The notes under the pieces are model-generated. The model searched no databases. It worked only from the letters and a program-made list of their open reading frames with translations, and had not been told where the DNA came from. Of a DNA stretch of 64,000 bases, positions 14,789 through 23,316 are shown piece after piece; position 1 is the first letter of the stretch; each line of letters begins with the position of its first letter. A program made the position numbers and the translations under genes. This DNA is from a virus. The stretch spans positions 1-64,000 of the IMG/VR virus record IMGVR_UViG_3300034418_003613. One strand, written 5' to 3'.

Positions 14789-16282
14789 ATGGCTTATTTT
14801 AATCATGCATTTGTAAAATGCTTCAACCCAGCCGGAGCAATGCCTGCAGATGGAACTGCAACATCAGCTCTTACAGCTGGACAGATTGTATTTGTAGATG
14901 GTTCTACTTGGCAATCTGTTTCTCCTACTAATGCGCCCCTTCCTGCAGCAGGTAATCTTGGGTACATTGTTCAAGGTTCATATCACACTCAAGACAGCAT
15001 TGGAAACAATCCTGGACATGGTGGATATACCGAGTCTGTAAAGTCTAAGGGTATCAACCCAAGATACGTTAGCAGATTATATTCTACTGACGTTGTTGAG
15101 GCTTCTCAGTCTACAAGTGTTATCTCGGTTGCTTCTACTTGCGCTCCTTGTGATGATCCTTTGTATCTGAGATTAGATGTTAAGGGTTCTCCTGCTCTGC
15201 GTTTCTTGAATCACAACGCTTATGCTGTTGCTGATTCTGATGGCGCTTGCTGCAGCGAGCCTGGACAAACTTATGTTGATCCTGCTCTTGCTCTTGCTCA
15301 AGCTGGTACTCGTCTGGTAGCTGATCCAATTGTTAGTCCTTTCGTAAGAGAGCGTCAATGGGGAACAGGTGCTAGTGCAGTTGTTGCTGGTATTGTTGTA
15401 ACTAAGACTGGTGGTGGTTTGAACGGTGTAGATTCTACATCTACAGTTAATGCTGGCGGTTCTAACTATACTACTGGTGATATTGTATCTGTTGACACTG
15501 GTTCTAGCCTTGCAGTTTTACAAGTAACCGCAACTGCTGGTGCTGTTACAGCATTTACAGTTTTAGCTGCTGGTTCTGGTTATACTGCAGGATCTAAGGC
15601 TACTACAAATGTTGTTGTTGCTAATGCTGCAGCTACTGGCTTTACTGTAACTGTTGTTCAAGATGCAGATGCTGCTTCATTCTCAATGGCTCAAATTATT
15701 GATGCAACTTATACTGCATCTACTGATCCTGTTACCGATGGTGTTTCTGCTGCTTTCCACATTGAAGGTGCTTATGCAGAGACTAAGTTTGGTGCTTGTT
15801 CATTTGACACTCGCGACTTCTACGGTAAGGAGCCTGTGCAGTTGAACCTGGCTATCTTGGATGAGACTGGTGATCCTTGTAACGACTGCGGTGTTACTGT
15901 TAACACTCCCGGAGTTATGGCTTCTACAGTTGGTGAGACAGTTCTGAGAGATATTTTGATGACTGAGAACTACATGCAGTCTCCATACAACCAGGGTAAT
16001 CCTGATTCTGCTCGTATCCGTGAGATTGAGGGATCTGATGATATCGTAGGAAGTGTTGATAGAACTGCACTTTACAAGGTGTATGTTATCCAGCACAGTG
16101 TGCCTAGATTCAACAATCCAACTTCCACATTTGATAACGACCAGTACTGTTACAAGATCTATGTTAAGAGCACAGATGCAGCACTGATTGCAGATATGGA
16201 TACCTTGATGGGTGAAATTGCTACATGGTGTAATGCCAGCGGTGGTAACGTTGCCTTTGTTAGTGGTATTGAGACACCCTAA
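14789..16282 (+). CDS. Abundant structural protein with Gly-rich beta insertion
   Basis: A 497-residue protein in its own promoter-terminator unit, which suggests high-level production like a capsid decoration or major tail component. Residues about 190-295 form a low-complexity Ala/Gly/Thr/Val insertion with repeats of the type G-S-x-Y-T-x-G (GGSNYTTGD, GSGYTAGS), a beta-solenoid-like or Ig-like module inserted in the middle of a host fold. Cysteines are frequent for a cytoplasmically made protein (STCAPCDD, GACCSE, GDPCNDCGV). Tandem TAATAG stops end the gene. In crAss-like phages an auxiliary capsid protein is encoded in this region; I propose that role without certainty. Confidence 0.6.
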   Translation: MAYFNHAFVKCFNPAGAMPADGTATSALTAGQIVFVDGSTWQSVSPTNAPLPAAGNLGYIVQGSYHTQDSIGNNPGHGGYTESVKSKGINPRYVSRLYSTDVVEASQSTSVISVASTCAPCDDPLYLRLDVKGSPALRFLNHNAYAVADSDGACCSEPGQTYVDPALALAQAGTRLVADPIVSPFVRERQWGTGASAVVAGIVVTKTGGGLNGVDSTSTVNAGGSNYTTGDIVSVDTGSSLAVLQVTATAGAVTAFTVLAAGSGYTAGSKATTNVVVANAAATGFTVTVVQDADAASFSMAQIIDATYTASTDPVTDGVSAAFHIEGAYAETKFGACSFDTRDFYGKEPVQLNLAILDETGDPCNDCGVTVNTPGVMASTVGETVLRDILMTENYMQSPYNQGNPDSARIREIEGSDDIVGSVDRTALYKVYVIQHSVPRFNNPTSTFDNDQYCYKIYVKSTDAALIADMDTLMGEIATWCNASGGNVAFVSGIETP

Positions 16283-16302
16283 TAGTTAAGGTAGTTATGA
16301 AA

Positions 16303-16336
16303 GAAAGGCTGGGTTATACCCGGCCTTTTCTTTTTA
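16303..16336 (+). terminator. Intrinsic terminator
   Basis: Stem GGCTGGGT (16307-16314) pairs with ACCCGGCC (16318-16325) with one T-G wobble and loop TAT, followed by TTTTCTTTTT. It closes the single-gene unit of the 497-residue protein; the next promoter copy begins 14 bases further on. Confidence 0.88.
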
Positions 16337-16349
16337 ATCTATTTTATTT

Positions 16350-16368
16350 TTTGTATATTATTACTGTA
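16350..16368 (+). promoter_or_regulatory. Late promoter-like motif, copy 4
   Basis: Exact match to TTTGTATATTATWNNTRTA, 33 bases before the ATG at 16402. Its 3' half is part of a near-perfect dyad (TACTGTA-C-TACAGTA, 16362-16376), which could be an operator at the start of transcription. Confidence 0.65.
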
Positions 16369-16401
16369 CTACAGTAGTTTTTATTTCTAAATAATTCCTT
16401 A

Positions 16402-16953
16402 ATGGCAAATAAGCATATACTAAGTCTAGAGGTTTCTCCAGTTGCCAATTGTGATATACTTAATATCAAGGATACTAGTCAGTATACTACTGATTTACAG
16501 ATTGATTGCGAAGAACTCTTGATAACAGTTCCCGGTTTCAATAAGCCTTATCTAATTAACGTTACCAACGGTTTTGATCTGTCATTAACCAATTGCACTA
16601 TTGGTGTCCAGACAGAGAATTGTGGTGATAAGACTACGGTTATTGCTGATGGTATTTATATTATCAGATATAGTGTAGCACCCACAGATAAGGTCTATGT
16701 AGAGTACAACCACTTACGAGTTACCTCATTGATGACAAAGTATTATAAGGTGCTTTGTGATCTTGATATGCAACCCTGTGAACCCAGCAGCGAAAGATCT
16801 GAGATTATTAGTGAATTAGGTTATATCAGAACTTTAATTGACGCCGCTGTAGCTAAAGTAGAATACTGCCAAAGCCCTAATAAGGGGATGGAGTTATATA
16901 ACTATGCTAAAAAGAGGCTGGATAAGATAGATTGTTCAGCTGTCTGTTGTTAA
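16402..16953 (+). CDS. Virion-region beta protein, 183 aa
   Basis: An N-terminal beta-sandwich-like half (MANKHILSLEVSPVANCDIL, YLINVTNGFDLSLTNC, GIYIIRYSVAP) is followed by a helical C-terminal half ending with CSAVCC. Cysteines are frequent and clustered at the end. The gene begins the three-gene unit of promoter copy 4. The layout is that of a small head or neck protein attached by its helical part; no specific function is recognised. Confidence 0.6.
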   Translation: MANKHILSLEVSPVANCDILNIKDTSQYTTDLQIDCEELLITVPGFNKPYLINVTNGFDLSLTNCTIGVQTENCGDKTTVIADGIYIIRYSVAPTDKVYVEYNHLRVTSLMTKYYKVLCDLDMQPCEPSSERSEIISELGYIRTLIDAAVAKVEYCQSPNKGMELYNYAKKRLDKIDCSAVCC

Positions 16954-16966
16954 AACCAAAAACCAA
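16952..16966 (+). promoter_or_regulatory. AAAACCAA leader motif, double copy 4
   Basis: Two overlapping AAAACCAA octamers (16952-16959 and 16959-16966) lie before the ATG at 16971, the second at 4 bases. The doubling supports a real function rather than chance A-richness. Confidence 0.45.
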
Positions 16967-16970
16967 TAAT

Positions 16971-17156
16971 ATGAACTGTGCACATTGTAATAAAGCTTTT
17001 ACTTGCGGGTGCCAAAAAACTGTAGCGGCCAATGGTCAAACAGTACACAAGAGTTGTCTAGCTGATTATGGAAAAGCTACAGGAGTAGCACCAGCTATGC
17101 CTGCAGATGGAATCACTCAGCAAGTATATAGAGCTAAACAGAATTTACGTACATAA
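16971..17156 (+). CDS. Small zinc-knuckle-like protein, 61 aa
   Basis: The N terminus carries C3-x2-C6 and C12-x-C14, with a further His-Lys-x-Cys (HKSCLADYG) at about residues 26-29, a cross-brace or ribbon-like zinc site. The C terminus is basic and flexible. The frame is open from a TTG at 16932, but ATG 16971 has the AAAACCAA leader and begins the motif region directly. It is probably a minor virion or regulatory zinc protein. The stop and next start overlap as TAATG. Confidence 0.6.
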   Translation: MNCAHCNKAFTCGCQKTVAANGQTVHKSCLADYGKATGVAPAMPADGITQQVYRAKQNLRT

Positions 17157-17344
17157 TGGACGAGATTAAGATAGTTGAAGCTCAGCGGAAGTTTGCCAAT
17201 ACTGTGTATCAAGAATTTATTTCACACAGATTTGGCATCACACCATGTTGCTATACAGACGTTGAATCAGCTAAGATTAAGAAGTACTTATGCGACTGGC
17301 AGAACCTTAAGATAGAGGAGCCAGAAACAGTAAACTGTGATTAG
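17156..17344 (+). CDS. Hypothetical protein, 62 aa
   Basis: Last gene of the unit begun by promoter copy 4; its start overlaps the previous stop (TAATG). The protein is helical at the N terminus, with CC near residue 31 and two more cysteines towards the end. No family is recognised. It ends with TAG; no clear terminator hairpin follows before the next promoter copy. Confidence 0.6.
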   Translation: MDEIKIVEAQRKFANTVYQEFISHRFGITPCCYTDVESAKIKKYLCDWQNLKIEEPETVNCD

Positions 17345-17392
17345 ATAATGAGAAGGGCAGGTTGGTTATAATCTTGGTTGTTCCTCAAAACT

Positions 17393-17411
17393 TTTGTATA
17401 TTATAGATATA
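17393..17411 (+). promoter_or_regulatory. Late promoter-like motif, copy 5
   Basis: Exact match to TTTGTATATTATWNNTRTA, 35 bases before the start of the 1122-residue fibre-type protein; an A8 run lies between motif and ATG. Confidence 0.65.
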
Positions 17412-17446
17412 CCATACTTGTTTGAACAGCTGCAAAAAAAATATTT

Positions 17447-20400
17447 ATGATTCCTACGAATAACGGCAGTACATCCCCTTGTGATCCTTTATCATCAAAT
17501 TGTGTGGTATGGCAAGGTCCTGATATTTCTTGTATTAACTTATGTAATGGGGATACCATAAGTGATGTGGTCAGTAAGATGGCTACACAACTGTGTGATT
17601 TGGTAACACAGACATGTCAGTGTAATCCAGATTTATCAGGTCTTACTTTAGATTGTATTCCTGCTCCTCCTCAGCAAGATCCTAATCTTACCCAATATAT
17701 GCAGGCTATTGTAGATTATGTCTGCACATTGCCTACATCTAATGCAACCACAATTAATGTAGAGTTGCCAGATTGCTTGCATTATACAAATTCTCAAGGC
17801 AATCCTGTTACATCTTTACCTATTGATGAGTATGCAAAATACTTAGCAAATGAGATTTGTACTATAAAGAGCGCTATCAATATTATTAATAATCAAATTT
17901 TTGATATTGCTAGTCGTCTCTCTATTGTAGAAAGTTATTTTCCAATTGCTTCTCCAACGTCAGAAGTAATATCTTCTTGTATTTTACAAGGCCAGACTGT
18001 TCCCGTATCTACATTATTATTAGCTCTTGAAACAGAGTTTTGTAATCTGAGAACGGCAGTTGGTGATGCTCAAGCTATCAACTTTGCCATTAACGCAAGT
18101 TGTTTATCTGGAACATCTAACATGTTAAGTCAGGGTGGCACTTATGGTAGTCAGTCAGGGTGGATTCAGAATCCAAATACATTAGCAGATATTAATGCTA
18201 ACCAGTGGGTGGCTATTTGCGACATCTATGATGCTGTTGCTAATATTCAACAGAACTGTTGTGTATCGGATTGCAGTGCTGTTTCATGGGCTATGACATA
18301 TAATGTAGTCACAGATCCTGTAAGCGGATTACCTACAACTATCAATTTTAACTTGAATGGTTCAACTGTTCCAAGTGGCTTTACAGATTGCGGTAATTCA
18401 TTTATTGAGATTACTGATGCTAGTGGAGCTAAGATTTCACAATCTATCAATGCTGCAAACTTAGCATCTAGTTCAGTAGGTGTAAACATTGATCTAACCA
18501 ACTCTAATCTTATACTGACATATTCGTTATCTGTTGTTGCACAGCTTTGTGCTACGGATAATAATAATGTATGTCAAGAGATCAAGAATATTACTATACC
18601 ACTTGGCATTCCATGTCCTACTAGTTCTACTTTAACACCTAGTACAGACTCGATTGTAGTTGCTTTTCCTAACAGCTTAACTGGTTCAAATTATACTTAT
18701 AGAATCACTTGTAATCAAGGACCAAATGTTGTTGCTGCAACAACTATTGCAAATCCTGGTGCTAACATTTCTTACACATTCACAGGATTATCTTCGGCAA
18801 CACTCTATACTATCCAGATTAATATTACAGATTTAAGCACACAACAGCAGAGGGCCTGCACTTTAGGTGCGACAACTACACTTGGTGTTAGTTGTACTTC
18901 TCTTGCAATCACAGATGCTTTAGACGAAGCCGCTGTTGCTGGTGACTATTACATTGGTCAGACAGGAACTGTCGAAAATACTAAAAGATTTTATTATAGA
19001 CCCGGAAATAGCATTATTAGACAGGTTGGTGAGGTGTCATTATTTAATCCTGATCTAACTGTTGTTAGTGTGACTGCTGGTGGTAATGTAACTATTAATG
19101 TAGAACGTAATACCGGAGGCACAGGGACACCTACTACTATCATATATGACTATAGTGCAGATATGATTACGTGGACAAATGGAGGATCTACTACCACTAA
19201 TCCTGATAATGGGATAGTTATTGCAACTGGAATTACAACTAAGTCCATTTATGTTAGAGCTCGTCAGAATGATGGTGGTTCTAATTATAGCGAATACACT
19301 ATTGTACGTTATGATTTTAACACAGATCAGACTACAACTATCCAGGATCCTGCGAATGATACTCCAAGTTTCTTAACAAGCCAACCTTCTGGTTTCTTTG
19401 TATCATACGGTACACTTACATGTGGCACACTTACCGAGACTATTCCTGGTGGAAATCTATCAGAGAGTGTTTGGTACTATGTTGGAAAGATTGAAGTTAA
19501 CAGCGTTACTCAATATATCTATGCTGGCTGGAGTGATGCTACAGAAACAGTTACAAAAGTTGTGGCATGTTGCGAATGCCCCGCTTTCTTACTAACAAGC
19601 ACTACATCTGGGTACTTCTGTAACAGTGGATCAAGCACTACTATTGAAATTCCATATGTCATTGGTGACGGTGAACCAGCCTTAAGTATTGTAGCTAATC
19701 CTCAGTACGGAACTGTAACTCAGAGCCCAACCGATGCTAATACCTTTACTTATACCCATAACGGAGCTTCTTCATATGGAGATACATTTGAGGTTAGATT
19801 GACTTCAGACACAGCAGGAGATTGTTCTTCTGTCACTGCAATTGTTCAAGTTCAGATTATTCAGCCTGAGATTTTAGGTGCTCAGGTTTCAGAGACAGAG
19901 GATGATTTTTATATGTTTGTTGATACAAATAGCTTTAGTGTAACAGATGCAGTTACGTTTGAATCTCTTAAGGCTAGGCTGGAGGCTTGGCTTGCATTAG
20001 TTTGTACAGCTTGGAGTGGTGAGATTTTTTTAATTCCAACCACTAGTCGAAGATGGTTACAGTATTCAACTGCTGTTGTTGAAAATGGGCAAAGCGCTAC
20101 AGGTGCTGTTGGAGCTCCGCTTGATGGTGCATCAGAGTGGGTTGCTATTCAAGACTTACCTACCGGTTGGGGAAGCGCTCCTTTAGCAGCTCCTACGACT
20201 AGAGCTAATATTCTTGTATTTTCTAATAATACAAATCCTGAGTATCATGGCGCTACTTTAAGCAGTGGTTTTGGTTCACCTACACAACCTACAGCTAATT
20301 ATCTTGAGGACTATGAGATTCATACTGATATTTTAACCGGTTCAGCTAATAGCGCTTATGGAGTAGCAAAGGCTTTTGGAGGCACATCCCCATTTACAGC

Positions 20401-20815
20401 AGGAATGCAGGTGGTATATTATCCGATTACTGCAGATACTGCAGGTCAATCAGCTTCTGCAATCTTACAAGGTCTGGCATCTTATACAGCTAAAATGACT
20501 CCTCCGAGCGAGTATGGTGTTAGAACGGCTGTTGATGTTACAGGATACTTGATGCAGGGTGTAACACCATCTGCCACTAACCCATATGAAGGGGCTAGCA
20601 CTGGAGCTATTACACTAGAAGGACTTTATAAGAAGAGTGTTCTTATGTTCTTGAATCAACCTGTTGGATCTCTTACTGTTGCAGAGTATTTAACTGCGAT
20701 TTATAATGGTACTGATGACGGAGACTTCCAAGAGAAGATGAAAATTATGTTTGTTGGACATGATGATTTATGCCCGGACAGTACTTCTCCTGCAAGTCCA
20801 GCCTGGCCATCATAA
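17447..20815 (+). CDS. Large Cys-rich head/collar fibre-type protein
   Basis: An 1122-residue multi-domain surface protein. Residues 1 to about 290 are an array of units, each ending in a helix with the pattern Ala-x(2-3)-Ile/Val/Phe-Cys-x-Leu (ATQLCDL, VDYVCTL, ANEICTI, ETEFCNL), suggesting a trimeric stalk with regularly spaced cysteines. Residues about 388-470 look like a fibronectin type III domain, and about 720-806 like an Ig/cadherin-type beta sandwich between cysteines. The last 310 residues are a separate beta-rich domain, the likely receptor- or glycan-binding tip. The opening CVVWQGPDISC is echoed in the next gene (CVTWTGPETL), implying both attach to the same virion site. Confidence 0.7.
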   Translation: MIPTNNGSTSPCDPLSSNCVVWQGPDISCINLCNGDTISDVVSKMATQLCDLVTQTCQCNPDLSGLTLDCIPAPPQQDPNLTQYMQAIVDYVCTLPTSNATTINVELPDCLHYTNSQGNPVTSLPIDEYAKYLANEICTIKSAINIINNQIFDIASRLSIVESYFPIASPTSEVISSCILQGQTVPVSTLLLALETEFCNLRTAVGDAQAINFAINASCLSGTSNMLSQGGTYGSQSGWIQNPNTLADINANQWVAICDIYDAVANIQQNCCVSDCSAVSWAMTYNVVTDPVSGLPTTINFNLNGSTVPSGFTDCGNSFIEITDASGAKISQSINAANLASSSVGVNIDLTNSNLILTYSLSVVAQLCATDNNNVCQEIKNITIPLGIPCPTSSTLTPSTDSIVVAFPNSLTGSNYTYRITCNQGPNVVAATTIANPGANISYTFTGLSSATLYTIQINITDLSTQQQRACTLGATTTLGVSCTSLAITDALDEAAVAGDYYIGQTGTVENTKRFYYRPGNSIIRQVGEVSLFNPDLTVVSVTAGGNVTINVERNTGGTGTPTTIIYDYSADMITWTNGGSTTTNPDNGIVIATGITTKSIYVRARQNDGGSNYSEYTIVRYDFNTDQTTTIQDPANDTPSFLTSQPSGFFVSYGTLTCGTLTETIPGGNLSESVWYYVGKIEVNSVTQYIYAGWSDATETVTKVVACCECPAFLLTSTTSGYFCNSGSSTTIEIPYVIGDGEPALSIVANPQYGTVTQSPTDANTFTYTHNGASSYGDTFEVRLTSDTAGDCSSVTAIVQVQIIQPEILGAQVSETEDDFYMFVDTNSFSVTDAVTFESLKARLEAWLALVCTAWSGEIFLIPTTSRRWLQYSTAVVENGQSATGAVGAPLDGASEWVAIQDLPTGWGSAPLAAPTTRANILVFSNNTNPEYHGATLSSGFGSPTQPTANYLEDYEIHTDILTGSANSAYGVAKAFGGTSPFTAGMQVVYYPITADTAGQSASAILQGLASYTAKMTPPSEYGVRTAVDVTGYLMQGVTPSATNPYEGASTGAITLEGLYKKSVLMFLNQPVGSLTVAEYLTAIYNGTDDGDFQEKMKIMFVGHDDLCPDSTSPASPAWPS

Positions 20816-20829
20816 TAAATAATTAAGAT

Positions 20830-21387
20830 ATGAGTTGTAACTGTACCAAATGTAGTCCTAACAAGTGTAGCTGTAAAGACAGCGCATTGACTAATCCATG
20901 TTCATATACAGAATGCCCTTCTACAGCTGAGAGATGTGATGAATCAGTATCTCCTGCTTGTGTGACTTGGACGGGTCCTGAGACTTTAGTTGAGGATGCT
21001 GAAGGAGACACCTTTGTTATTCAACCGGGTGAGAGATTAGAGCAGATCCTACAAAGGATGATGCTTGTACTAGCAGACGGTCTTGTTGCAGGCAACGCAA
21101 GCAATTCATTCCATGCTCCTTTGAACTTATATATTGGTACTATTACAAGTTCATCTATTGAGTTGTTGTGGTCTGGAGAGGCTACTGGAACTACCAGCTT
21201 GCAAGTTCAATATGATACCGCAGTTGGATCTTCTTGGACTACAGCAGCAACTTTGACTGCTGGTGTGTTTAAAGCAACTATTAGCAGTCTAGTTGCTGAA
21301 ACAAAATACAAGTTTAGAATCATAGCTGATAATGGTGCTACACAACCTGAATCGGTTATTGTATTTGCTACAACGTTGACGGCGTAA
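20830..21387 (+). CDS. Small fibre-type protein with Cys-rich start and FN3 domain
   Basis: A 185-residue protein. The first 15 residues hold five cysteines (C3, C5, C8, C13, C15), then comes CVTWTGPETL, related to the start of the previous protein, a short helix (GERLEQILQRMMLVL), and a fibronectin type III domain from about residue 97 to the end. It reads as a short version of the preceding fibre: anchor, helix, one beta-sandwich. A role as a head fibre or decoration that binds surface glycans is likely but inferred. Confidence 0.65.
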   Translation: MSCNCTKCSPNKCSCKDSALTNPCSYTECPSTAERCDESVSPACVTWTGPETLVEDAEGDTFVIQPGERLEQILQRMMLVLADGLVAGNASNSFHAPLNLYIGTITSSSIELLWSGEATGTTSLQVQYDTAVGSSWTTAATLTAGVFKATISSLVAETKYKFRIIADNGATQPESVIVFATTLTA

Positions 21388-21428
21388 ACGGAAGTGGTAG
21401 TTTGTTGGTTTTCTATCACAGATGTTGG

Positions 21429-21457
21429 AGAAGGTCCCTGCGGGGGCCTTCTTTTTT
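21429..21457 (+). terminator. Intrinsic terminator after the fibre unit
   Basis: Stem AGAAGGTCCC pairs with GGGGCCTTCT (ten pairs, one wobble, loop TGCG) and is followed by a run of T. It ends the unit opened by promoter copy 5. Confidence 0.92.
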
Positions 21458-21495
21458 GTTAATTTAATTTCTTTAAATTTGATAAACTTCTAAGT

Positions 21496-22707
21496 ATGAG
21501 CCTAAAAGGAAAAGTAGAAGAATCTCTTAAATGGAAAAAGAGTGTTCCGTATTGTGCAGCACGTCTAGATATCTCTGAGAAAACATATTCTAAGATTAAA
21601 CGTGAGATTTTTTCAGAAAGAAAAAAGAAGAAAAAGTTTTTTAGCGGATCTGCAAAGAATGAGCAATTTACTGAGGAGATTAATCTAGAAAAAGGAGAGG
21701 GTAAAATAGCAGGTACATTTGATCATGAGCCTAAATCTCCAGAAGAGATAGTTAAGCTATTAAAGATTGATACAACGCAATGGCGTTTAGCCTCATACTG
21801 GAATAAGCAGATGGGAGATCATTGGAGAGTATCCGCTTTTATAACCAGAGTCAAGCAAGAGGATAAGAATTACATAGAAGATGTAATTAAGAACTGGCAG
21901 CCAAGAGACTACAATATTACAAAACCAGATCACTTTTTGAATAAGAATGCCACGAAAGTTTGTGGCATTATTTCTTTACAGGATATCCATTTTGGCAAGC
22001 AGGGGAATGAAACCATTGACAAAGACTTTGAGGACACACTTAAGGATCTTTTACTTAGGAGCAGTGCAGCACACCACATAGAGAAGTTATTCTTTGTAGT
22101 AGGCGGTGACATGATCAACATGGATTCTTTTTCTGGGACTACTACTAGCGGTACACCATTAGATAATTGTAGCATGGCAACCGATGCATATATCCAAGCA
22201 TTTGATGCTATGCACTGGGGCTTAAACTATGCAAAGGCTTTTTGTGATGAGCTCGTTGTAGTTTACATACCGGGTAACCATGATAGGTTATCATCCTTTC
22301 ACCTAGCTCATGCTCTTTCTAAAGCTATATCAGATCCTAATATTATTTGGGACATTGAATATGCAGAAAGAAAGGTACACGTGTGGCATGATAACTTTAA
22401 CGCATTTGAACATGGTGATGTACCAGCTAAAAACACACCGTTAGTATATGCAACAGAGTATGCTAAAGAGTGGGGATCTACTAAGAATAGGACTTTATTT
22501 GCAGGGCACTATCACCAGAACAGAAAGGTGGAGTATGTAACTACCTCCGAGAACACTGGCTTTATACATAAGACTCTTCCTAGTCTATGTAAGACTGATT
22601 ACTATCATTACCACAATAAGTACGTAGGTAACCAGAGAGCAGGTAAGATTGAGTTACAACATCCGCAGATGGGGAACATCTGTGAGCTCACTTATCAGGC
22701 ACTTTAA
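21496..22707 (+). CDS. Calcineurin-like metallophosphoesterase with N-terminal HTH-like region
   Basis: All metal ligands of the calcineurin/Mre11-type phosphoesterase fold are present in order: D163-x-H165 (QDIHFG), G-G-D205 with N208, G-N261-H262-D263, H306 in FEHGD, and H338-x-H340 in AGHYHQ. The core spans about residues 155-403. The first 40 residues (KWKKSVPYCAARLDISEKTYSKIKREIF) look like a helix-turn-helix, and residues 40-150 are a basic linker plus helices. Members of this fold include DNA nucleases and phosphatases; with a possible DNA-binding start, a nuclease is the more likely role. It is odd in a block of structural genes. Confidence 0.88.
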   Translation: MSLKGKVEESLKWKKSVPYCAARLDISEKTYSKIKREIFSERKKKKKFFSGSAKNEQFTEEINLEKGEGKIAGTFDHEPKSPEEIVKLLKIDTTQWRLASYWNKQMGDHWRVSAFITRVKQEDKNYIEDVIKNWQPRDYNITKPDHFLNKNATKVCGIISLQDIHFGKQGNETIDKDFEDTLKDLLLRSSAAHHIEKLFFVVGGDMINMDSFSGTTTSGTPLDNCSMATDAYIQAFDAMHWGLNYAKAFCDELVVVYIPGNHDRLSSFHLAHALSKAISDPNIIWDIEYAERKVHVWHDNFNAFEHGDVPAKNTPLVYATEYAKEWGSTKNRTLFAGHYHQNRKVEYVTTSENTGFIHKTLPSLCKTDYYHYHNKYVGNQRAGKIELQHPQMGNICELTYQAL

Positions 22708-22731
22708 ACTTTTATAAGTGCTCTTTTTTTT
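22699..22731 (+). terminator. Intrinsic terminator overlapping a stop codon and a promoter
   Basis: GCACTT (22699-22704) pairs with AAGTGC (22716-22721) across an 11-base loop and is followed by TCTTTTTTTT. The stem contains the last sense codons of the phosphoesterase gene, and the T-run is also the start of promoter copy 6. Confidence 0.7.
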
Positions 22732-22747
22732 GTAAATTATAACTATA
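22729..22747 (+). promoter_or_regulatory. Late promoter-like motif, copy 6
   Basis: Matches TTTGTATATTATWNNTRTA with A for T at position 7. It lies only 4 bases before the ATG at 22752, so the message would have a very short leader. It would start the long unit running to 37769. Confidence 0.6.
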
Positions 22748-22751
22748 GACT

Positions 22752-23312
22752 ATGATTAATAATTTCAAAGAGCCCGACCTAAATGCTCCGAGATACAGAG
22801 AGAAAAGGCTTGGGCTTCTAAATGCTGAGGTGATTAATAAGTTTAAGAGTAAGTATCCTCATTATGAGAATATTGATAACAACAAGTTGAAGGACATAAT
22901 TAGGATATATAATAATAAGTTGTGGAATGGAGTGATTGATAATAGAGATGGTGTTGAATTACCTGATTCATTAGGGTATCTTTTTATAGGTACTTGTGCT
23001 CCGGCTAAATCAGTGAATACAAACTACTCACTATCAAAGGAATATGGCAAGGTTTTGCAAAACAAGAATTGGGAAACTGACGGAAACATAGGAAAGATAT
23101 TTTATACAAACTGGTCTACTAAATATAGATTTCGCAACAGAGAGTTTTGGAGATTCACAGCGTGTAGGAAGTTTAAGAGATCTGTAGCCAAGACTTATCC
23201 AGAGAACTGGAATAAGTATAGGATTATGAAGAACAAGTATAGGATAGCACATCTTTTCAACTTTACCCCTCCAGAGAGTGATCTGAAGGGATATGATGAA
23301 TTTGAAAGCTAA
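22752..23312 (+). CDS. Conserved structural-region hypothetical protein, 186 aa
   Basis: A basic protein rich in Asn, Lys, Arg and Tyr with no recognised domain. It includes KLKDIIRIYNNKLWNGVIDN, then a beta-type stretch ending LGYLFIGTC, and several aromatic-basic pairs in the C-terminal half (FRNREFWRFTACRKFKR). It lies first in the connector/tail unit, directly before a ring-type protein. It could be a small neck protein or a DNA- or RNA-binding protein; I cannot choose. Confidence 0.55.
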   Translation: MINNFKEPDLNAPRYREKRLGLLNAEVINKFKSKYPHYENIDNNKLKDIIRIYNNKLWNGVIDNRDGVELPDSLGYLFIGTCAPAKSVNTNYSLSKEYGKVLQNKNWETDGNIGKIFYTNWSTKYRFRNREFWRFTACRKFKRSVAKTYPENWNKYRIMKNKYRIAHLFNFTPPESDLKGYDEFES

Positions 23313-23316
23313 GAGA

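Noticed and set aside
17345-17392. GGTTGGTT / GGTTGTTCC repeats as a terminator before promoter copy 5
   Set aside because: The repeats are direct rather than inverted, so they form no stem.
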